Assembly (NCBI RefSeq): GCF_044628455.1
Contig: NZ_JBIYZW010000001.1
Span: forward strand, 1,364,001-1,428,000
DNA from: Solirubrum sp044628455
GTDB taxonomy: Bacteria; Bacteroidota; Bacteroidia; Cytophagales; Hymenobacteraceae
Direction: 5' to 3'
DNA length: 64,000 nucleotides
Under the pieces are notes generated by a model, which saw only the letters and a program-made list of their open reading frames with translations, ran no database searches and was not told the origin of the DNA. Both the position numbers and the translations under genes were made by a program. Positions 59,420 to 64,000 of this stretch are shown one piece after another; position 1 is the stretch's first letter; every line of letters starts with the position of its first letter.

Positions 59420-60787
59420 ATGAGCGCCGAACCCCTCTCCCCGACCGACGCGGCCGCCGCCGGCCAGCAGCCCGGGGCGCCCGCGCCGGCCGGGCAGGTG
59501 TCGCTGCCCACCACCAAGGTGGCGCGGGCGGCGCGCTTTGCCAAAACCGGCCTGAAGGTGGGTGCCAACTACGTGAAGCACTACGCCCGCCGGGCCGCCG
59601 GCGCCGAGGTCAGCGCCGACGAGCTGCACGCGGCCAACGCCGCCGAACTGTACGGCGCCCTGAGCGAGCTGAAAGGCTCGGTGCTGAAGGTAGCCCAGAT
59701 GCTGGCCATGGAAAAGCAGCTGCTGCCCCCGGCCTACGCCCAGCAGTTTGCCCAGGCCCAGTACCAGACGCCCCCGCTCTCGGGCCCCTTGGTAGTAAAA
59801 GCCTTCCGCGACGCGTTTGGCCGCTCGCCCGCCGAGCTGTTCGGCACCTTCGAGCCCACGGCCCGGCAGGCGGCCAGCATCGGGCAGGTGCACTACGCCA
59901 CCAAAGATGGCCGGGCGCTGGCCGTGAAGGTGCAGTACCCCGGCGTGGCCAGCAGCATCCAGTCCGACCTGCGCCTGGTCAGGCCCGTGGCCCTGCGCGT
60001 GCTGGGGCTCGACGAAGCCCAGGTGCGCCCCTACCTGGCCGAGGTGGAAACCCGCCTGCTCGAAGAAACCGACTACGCCCTGGAGCTGCAGCGCGGGCAG
60101 GAAATTGCCGCCCGCTGCGCCCACCTGCCCCACCTGCAGTTTGCCCGTTACTACCCCGAGCTGTCGGCCCCGCGCATCCTGACCATGGACTGGCTGCCGG
60201 GCCAGCACCTGCGCGAGTTCTTGACTACCAGCCCCAGCCAGGCCGTGCGCAACCAGTTGGGCCAGGCTTTGTGGGACTTCTACATGTACCAGCTCCACGA
60301 GCTGCGCCAGGTGCACGCCGACCCGCACCCGGGCAACTTCCTGCTGCGGGCCGACGAGGGTGGCACCGTGGGTGTGCTTGACTTCGGCTGCGTCAAGGAA
60401 ATTCCGGCTGAGGTGCACCGGCTGTTCACCGCCCTGCTCGCCCCCGAAACCTTGGCCGACGAAGCTCGGCTGCGCGCCCTGCTGCTGGAGGCCGACGTGC
60501 TGCGCCTCACCGATCCGGCGGCCCGGCAGCAGCTGTACCTGCGCACCCTGCGCGACTCGCTGACCCTGGTGGGCCGCCCCTTCCGCCAGCCGCGCTTCGA
60601 CTTCGGCGACCCGCAGTACCTGGCCGCGCTCTACGCCCTGGGCGACGAGCTGCTGCAGGACCCCGAGCTACGCCGCCAGCGCGAGCCCCGCGGCTCGGCG
60701 CATTTCATTTATCTTAACCGCACCTACGTGGGCCTCTACGCCCTGCTCACCGAGCTGCGGGCCGAGGTGCAGACCGGCGCCATCTGA
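59420..60787 (+). CDS. ABC1/UbiB (ADCK) family protein kinase-like protein
   Basis: A 455-residue atypical kinase: ELKGSVLKVAQMLAMEKQLL (KxGQ-type motif with Ala replacing Gly), ARQAASIGQVHYATKDGRAL with VAVKVQYPG-like LAVKVQYPGV (Lys170), HADPHPGNFLL (Asp301, His303) and LDFG (Asp321). The family supports ubiquinone/isoprenoid lipid metabolism or acts as an ATPase. It starts immediately after the TetR-like gene. No quinone genes are adjacent. Confidence 0.9.
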   Translation: MSAEPLSPTDAAAAGQQPGAPAPAGQVSLPTTKVARAARFAKTGLKVGANYVKHYARRAAGAEVSADELHAANAAELYGALSELKGSVLKVAQMLAMEKQLLPPAYAQQFAQAQYQTPPLSGPLVVKAFRDAFGRSPAELFGTFEPTARQAASIGQVHYATKDGRALAVKVQYPGVASSIQSDLRLVRPVALRVLGLDEAQVRPYLAEVETRLLEETDYALELQRGQEIAARCAHLPHLQFARYYPELSAPRILTMDWLPGQHLREFLTTSPSQAVRNQLGQALWDFYMYQLHELRQVHADPHPGNFLLRADEGGTVGVLDFGCVKEIPAEVHRLFTALLAPETLADEARLRALLLEADVLRLTDPAARQQLYLRTLRDSLTLVGRPFRQPRFDFGDPQYLAALYALGDELLQDPELRRQREPRGSAHFIYLNRTYVGLYALLTELRAEVQTGAI

Positions 60788-60848
60788 CGACCTGAGGCCC
60801 CGGGCGTCGCGGCCGACTGGCTTGCGGCCTGGCTTGCCATTCAACGAC

Positions 60849-60867
60849 GGGCGCGAGCAACGCGCCC
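60849..60867. repeat. Short hairpin GGGCGCG / CGCGCCC
   Basis: GGGCGCG-AGCAA-CGCGCCC, perfect 7-bp stem, in the gap before the dienelactone hydrolase gene. It matches a word common in dispersed Bacteroidota repeats. Confidence 0.55.
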
Positions 60868-60883
60868 CTACCTCTCTCACCTC

Positions 60884-61753
60884 ATGAAACACCTGCTTAC
60901 CCTGCTTTTCCTGCTCGGCAGCCTGAGCATTGCCCGGGCCCAGCATACTGCTTCCTGCTGCGCCAAGCCGGGCCCCGACGCCATGCTGGCCTTTGCCGAT
61001 CTGGCCGCCGACCCCGCCTTCATGAGCGGGCACGAGGCCCCGCTGCCCCTGGATTACGCGCCTCAGGCCGCCGGGCAGCTCATCAGCTTCGTGACGCCCG
61101 ACAGCAGCACCGGCTACGGTTATGAAGTGCGGCCCGCGGCGCCCAACGGCAAGTTTCTTTTCGTTTTTCACGAGTGGTGGGGCCTCAACGACTACATCAA
61201 GCGCGAGGCCGACCGGCTGGCCGCGGCCCTGCCTGGGGTAACCGTGCTGGCCGTGGACCTCTACGACGCCAAGCTGGCCACCACCAGCGAAGAAGCTAGC
61301 CGCCTGGTGCAGGTGGTCGACCAGAACCGGGCCCGCAACATCATCCGCGGGGCCTTGCAGCACGCCGGGCCCCGGGCGCAGGTAGCCACGCTGGGCTGGT
61401 GTTTCGGCGGGGGCTGGTCGTTGCAGGCGGCTATGCTGGCGGGTAAGCAGGCGGTGGGCTGCGTGGTGTACTACGGCATGCCGGAAAAGGACGTGGCCAA
61501 ACTCAAGGCCCTGAATACCGACGTGCTGGGCATCTTCGCCACCCAGGACCAGGGCATCGGCCCGGCCGTGGTCCGCCAGTTCCAGGCCGACATGAAGCGG
61601 GCCGGCAAGCAGCTCACAGTGCACAGCTTCGACGCCGCCCACGCCTTTGCCAACCCCTCCAACCCCAGGTTCGACGCCGCCGCGGCCACCCGGGCCAACA
61701 ACCTGGCCCTCGCCTACCTCAAAAAGAAGTTCAAGTTCAAGCTCAAGGCCTGA
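60884..61753 (+). CDS. Secreted dienelactone hydrolase family protein
   Basis: A 289-residue exported alpha/beta hydrolase (signal peptide MKHLLTLLFLLGSLSIARAQ). The catalytic set of the DLH family is complete: Cys173 in GWCFGGGWSL, Asp222 in TQDQGIGP and His253 in AAHAFANP. The oxyanion strand HEWWGLNDYIKREADRLAAA is also typical. Dienelactone hydrolases open lactone rings, but secreted Bacteroidota members have unknown substrates. It is not linked to an aromatic-degradation cluster here. Confidence 0.9.
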   Translation: MKHLLTLLFLLGSLSIARAQHTASCCAKPGPDAMLAFADLAADPAFMSGHEAPLPLDYAPQAAGQLISFVTPDSSTGYGYEVRPAAPNGKFLFVFHEWWGLNDYIKREADRLAAALPGVTVLAVDLYDAKLATTSEEASRLVQVVDQNRARNIIRGALQHAGPRAQVATLGWCFGGGWSLQAAMLAGKQAVGCVVYYGMPEKDVAKLKALNTDVLGIFATQDQGIGPAVVRQFQADMKRAGKQLTVHSFDAAHAFANPSNPRFDAAAATRANNLALAYLKKKFKFKLKA

Positions 61754-61866
61754 CCAATACCGGCCGCTGGAACTCGCGCCGCCTCCGCCTGCGGGTGGGG
61801 CGGCGCGTGTTGCGTTTGGTGCTGCCCCGGCGCTATATTCCGACAGCCAACCAACGCCCCGCCGCC

Positions 61867-62343
61867 ATGCCCACTGCTGCCCTCTCGTCCCTGCTCGCCG
61901 AGTACGGCGAAAGCCACCAAAACCCCACCAACAAGCTCGTGCACTGGGTGTGCGTGCCGCTGATCATGTTTTCGCTGCTGGGTTTGCTCTGGGCCATTCC
62001 GGTGCCCGCGGCCGTGCAGCGGCTGAGTCCCTGGCTGAACTGGGCTACGCTGGTAATGCTGCTGGCGGTGGTCTACTACCTGCGCCTGTCGGTGCCGCTG
62101 GCCCTGGGCATGGTAGTGGTGAGCACCGGCATGGCCCTGCTGCTGCGACTGGTGGAGACGCAGGTAGCCTTGCCCCTGTGGATTGTGTGCCTGGTGGTCT
62201 TCGTGCTGGCCTGGGTAGGGCAGTTCTGGGGCCACAAGGTCGAGGGCAAGAAGCCGTCCTTCCTCAAGGACGTGCAGTTTCTGCTCATCGGCCCGCTGTG
62301 GCTGCTGCACTTCATCTACCGCCGCCTGGGCTGGGCCTACTAA
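61867..62343 (+). CDS. Mpo1-like (DUF962) membrane protein
   Basis: A 158-residue protein with about four membrane helices. The signature HQNPTNKLVHWVCVP near the N-terminus and GQFWGHKVEGKKPSFLKD near the C-terminus match Mpo1/YGL010w proteins, where the four His bind iron for alpha-oxidation of 2-hydroxy fatty acids. ATG at 61867 chosen; TATATTCC upstream resembles a weak promoter. The final part QFLLIGPLWLLHFIYRRLG is another helix. Confidence 0.88.
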   Translation: MPTAALSSLLAEYGESHQNPTNKLVHWVCVPLIMFSLLGLLWAIPVPAAVQRLSPWLNWATLVMLLAVVYYLRLSVPLALGMVVVSTGMALLLRLVETQVALPLWIVCLVVFVLAWVGQFWGHKVEGKKPSFLKDVQFLLIGPLWLLHFIYRRLGWAY

Positions 62344-62406
62344 GTCCCGTGCCCCTGCCCGTCGCCCCGCGCCCAGCTCCTTAAGCGCGCTGACTCCTTT
62401 ATATAT

Positions 62407-62441
62407 AGCAAGCCCCGCCGGTGTTGCCGGCGGGGCTTGCT
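62407..62441. terminator. Bidirectional intrinsic terminator
   Basis: AGCAAGCCCCGCCGG pairs with CCGGCGGGGCTTGCT, between convergent Mpo1-like and phhA genes. No long T run, but a very stable stem. Confidence 0.7.
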
Positions 62442-62460
62442 GTTAAACGATGGCCTTGGT

Positions 62461-63186
62461 CTACCCCACCGACACGGGCCAGGGCTGGGCGGCCAGGCGC
62501 ACGGCCATTTCGGCGGTGGTGTCGGCCAGGCTTTCCCAGTCGGGCAGCACGAAGTAGCCCGGCTGGAAGGCTTCGCGCACCACCGGCGTATCGAGGGCGG
62601 CGGCCACGTCCAGGGGCAGCAACTGGGCATCGTCGGCCAGGCACCGGTGCAACTCGGCGGCCGAAGACAACAGGCCCGCGCCGTACACGCGCAGCTGGCC
62701 AGCTTCGCGCACCAGCCCAAACTCAGCGGTGTGCCAGAACAGGCGCGCCAGCTGCTCCACGGCCCCGGCGTCGGTGAGGTGGTGGCGAGCCATGCGGCCG
62801 AAGTGCTCCAGCCAGGCGGCCCACTGCGGGTCGGTGAGCAGCGGCAGGTGACCGAAGGCGTCGTGGAACAGGTCGGGGCCGGCGTGGTAGTCGAAGTGGT
62901 GCATGGAGCGGATCCAGCTGGTTACCGGGTAACGGCGCTCGGCCAGCAAGCCCAGGAAGGTGCGGTCGTCCACGCGGCCGGGCGCGGGCACCACGTCCCA
63001 GCCGGTGAGCTGGCGCAGGCGCTGGCTTAGCTCGGCCAGGTCGGGGGCGGCGTCGCGGCACAAGCCCAGGCGCTCGAGGCCGGCGGCGAAGGGCGCGGCG
63101 GCGCGGCGGTGCAACAGGGCCGTCTGGCGGTCGAAGAGCACTTTCCACACGAGGTGGTCTTCGGCGGTAAGGTGGCGGGCTTCCAT
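62461..63186 (-). CDS. phhA: Phenylalanine 4-monooxygenase (aromatic amino acid hydroxylase)
   Basis: A 241-residue non-heme iron enzyme that converts phenylalanine to tyrosine with tetrahydropterin. The iron ligands are all there: His108 and His113 (PDLFHDAFGHLP) and Glu155 (WHTAEFGL). LTAEDHLVWKVLFDRQ and SWIRSMHHFDYHAGP match bacterial short forms without the regulatory ACT domain. The start at 63184-63186 fits the family N-terminus. An in-frame upstream ATG at 63288 would add 34 residues crossing a terminator hairpin and is less likely. The leader holds a promoter, a short ORF and a terminator (see separate entries). Confidence 0.93.
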   Translation of the reverse strand: MEARHLTAEDHLVWKVLFDRQTALLHRRAAAPFAAGLERLGLCRDAAPDLAELSQRLRQLTGWDVVPAPGRVDDRTFLGLLAERRYPVTSWIRSMHHFDYHAGPDLFHDAFGHLPLLTDPQWAAWLEHFGRMARHHLTDAGAVEQLARLFWHTAEFGLVREAGQLRVYGAGLLSSAAELHRCLADDAQLLPLDVAAALDTPVVREAFQPGYFVLPDWESLADTTAEMAVRLAAQPWPVSVG

Positions 63187-63199
63187 AAGGGCAAAGGGC

Positions 63200-63237
63200 A
63201 AAAAAAAGCCCGGCCTCCGTGGGACGGAGCCGGGCTT
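63200..63237 (-). terminator. Terminator hairpin in the phhA leader (candidate attenuator)
   Basis: In minus-strand RNA, AAGCCCGGCUCCGU pairs with ACGGAGGCCGGGCUU (one bulged G) around a CCC loop and is followed by a U run. The start codon of phhA is only 14 bases further on. No gene stop lies close upstream on the minus strand: the nearest minus-strand CDS ends at 63479. It would therefore stop phhA transcripts prematurely unless disrupted. Confidence 0.8.
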
Positions 63238-63274
63238 GGTTGAGTTCAGGTCAGGTGATGTAGCGGCTTGGGCT

Positions 63275-63364
63275 TCATTTTCCAACATGCAACGGCGCGG
63301 CTCCGTCCCCATTCATGGGGCGGACGTACAGAGTAAACGCGCAGTTAATGGATTGACGCAGCAT
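63275..63364 (-). CDS. Putative 29-residue leader peptide ahead of phhA
   Basis: The frame MLRQSINCAFTLYVRPMNGD... ends GAAPLHVGK with a stop at 63275-63277. Its ATG lies eight bases after a consensus -7 element (63373-63380), matching the near-leaderless style of several genes here. It contains Phe10 and Tyr13 (AFTLY) but no Phe run. The frame covers the antiterminator segment (63298-63309), so a ribosome on it could influence hairpin choice. Protein-coding status is unproven. Confidence 0.4.
   Translation of the reverse strand: MLRQSINCAFTLYVRPMNGDGAAPLHVGK
63298..63309 (-). promoter_or_regulatory. Candidate antiterminator segment of the phhA leader
   Basis: The RNA segment GGGACGGAGCCG is perfectly complementary over 12 bases to CGGCUCCGUCCC (63221-63232), the ascending arm and loop of the terminator. 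Pairing of the two prevents the terminator. A further palindrome CCCCAT-ATGGGG (63307-63320) overlaps its 5' end and could sequester it. Confidence 0.65.
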
Positions 63365-63372
63365 GTTGGGGT

Positions 63373-63403
63373 CAAATATAGGAATGAATTGTGCCAATGC
63401 AAA
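63373..63403 (-). promoter_or_regulatory. Promoter of the phhA transcription unit
   Basis: Minus-strand TTTG (63400-63403), 19-base spacer, TATATTTG (63373-63380): the best match to the complete Bacteroidota consensus in the window. It predicts a leader of about 180 bases before phhA. Confidence 0.75.
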
Positions 63404-63478
63404 CGCTGCGGAACGCCCGTCCCCAAATAATCTTCGCGTAGCAGCTTGATACTGTTGGGCTAGTACCGCCAACACCCC

Positions 63479-64000
63479 TCACCGCCTGCCTTCCGGCTCG
63501 TAGCCCATGCTGAGTTGGGTGTCGCCGCTCACGGTGAGCTTCAGGTTGGCTTGCTGATCGGAAGGATTCAACACCAAGGCGGCCGAGCCGGCCAGGAAGC
63601 GGAGCGTGGCCCGTTGCCCGGGCGCCAGCGTGGCCTTGCCAAAGATGCCCCCGCCCCGGGGCCGCTCCTTTATTTCCACGGGCACTCTGCCGATGTTGTG
63701 CGCCGCTACCTTAAACGCGCCGCGCTGCTCACCACCCAGCACAAACTGCTTGCGGGGCTCAATCACCAGGTTCGATTTTAGGTTGTCACCGGCCAGGCTC
63801 ACCGTAGTCACCAGCAACAGCCCCAGAGCCGCTGCCACGGTTGCCGGCCGTCTGGCTTTGCTTACCCCGGCTTGGGTGTCGACCAGGTCGTTTTCGGTAG
63901 CCGTGGCGGCTTTGGAGCGGCGCGTCAGCCAGTAGTCAATGGAGTAGCGCCCGGGACCAACCGCCGTCACCACCACGAATGCCCAGAACAGCAGCTGCTG
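63479..64000 (-). CDS. DoxX-family membrane protein with extra C-terminal domain (5' part outside window)
   Basis: The gene enters from the right edge in frame. The first residues (QQLLFWAFVVV, AVGPGRYSIDYWL) match the C-terminal end of DoxX/DoxD-type membrane proteins. Instead of stopping there, the frame continues: a polar stretch, a hydrophobic helix (TVAAALGLLLVTTVSLAG, about 120 residues before the end), then a beta-rich domain (NLVIEPRKQFVLGGEQRGAF, VEIKERPRGGGIFG, ATLRFLAGSAALVLNPSDQQ, LKLTVSGDTQLSMGY). A fusion is inferred because no stop or plausible start separates the parts. Confidence 0.7.
   Translation of the reverse strand, partial: QQLLFWAFVVVTAVGPGRYSIDYWLTRRSKAATATENDLVDTQAGVSKARRPATVAAALGLLLVTTVSLAGDNLKSNLVIEPRKQFVLGGEQRGAFKVAAHNIGRVPVEIKERPRGGGIFGKATLAPGQRATLRFLAGSAALVLNPSDQQANLKLTVSGDTQLSMGYEPEGRR

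Noticed and set aside
63275..63475. 66-residue version of the phhA leader frame starting further upstream
   Set aside because: The longer version begins upstream of the promoter -7 element, so only the part from 63364 could be translated from that promoter.

Overview
The window is chromosomal DNA of a GC-rich member of the Bacteroidota, most likely the Cytophagales/Hymenobacteraceae (Hymenobacter-like). The evidence is a set of gliding-motility genes (gldC, gldA, gldF, gldG), Bacteroidota-type -7 promoter elements (TAnnTTTG) directly upstream of many starts, weak or absent Shine-Dalgarno sequences, a TonB receptor with an N-terminal carboxypeptidase-like domain, and strongly GC-biased codons. 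I see no prophage, insertion sequence, CRISPR array, rRNA or tRNA. Both window ends cut a gene: a DegT-type aminotransferase on the left and a DoxX-type membrane protein on the right.

Layout. 1-5.8 kb: sugar aminotransferase (partial), lipoprotein, GT2 glycosyltransferase, ftsE, a small conserved gene, a transaldolase-like aldolase, the SRP RNA gene (ffs) and an outer-membrane protein. 5.9-13.6 kb: guaA, then an iron-uptake block (PepSY membrane protein and TonB receptor) and an LpoA-like TPR/periplasmic-binding protein. 13.7-19.3 kb: a TetR regulator followed by a tripartite export operon (ABC/HlyD/TolC) whose ATPase has lost most catalytic motifs. 19.4-30.9 kb: housekeeping genes (dgt, hemL, dcd, gldC, dnaN, a PfkB kinase) mixed with secreted proteins of unknown role. 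31-40 kb: a lipoprotein hydrolase, gldG-gldF-gldA, two short-chain dehydrogenases, a DUF2807 lipoprotein and mlaE-mlaF. 40-50 kb: a DinB protein, a bifunctional-nuclease-like protein, etfA-etfB, a cobalamin-binding protein with the CarH/LitR light-sensor signature but no DNA-binding domain, and three tandem paralogues of a secreted protein. 50-64 kb: pyruvate carboxylase, an MBOAT/SGNH acyl-transfer pair, a third SDR, a 21-bp repeat array, an OmpA protein, a TetR-UbiB pair, a dienelactone hydrolase, an Mpo1-like protein and phenylalanine hydroxylase behind an attenuator-like leader.

How the genes work together. GldA/F/G form the gliding ABC transporter and GldC belongs to the same machinery. 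MlaE/MlaF form the inner-membrane core of a lipid transporter. EtfA/EtfB form an electron carrier. The TonB receptor and PepSY protein probably handle a ferric siderophore. The MBOAT and SGNH-like genes probably O-acylate an exported polymer.

Most striking non-coding signals: (1) a complete promoter / short ORF / antiterminator / terminator arrangement ahead of phhA; (2) thirteen consecutive 21-bp units, most of them small palindromes, between an SDR gene and the OmpA gene; (3) many intergenic spacers built from low-complexity words arranged as long inverted repeats, often ending exactly at stop codons. All assignments come from reading the sequence; no database search was run.
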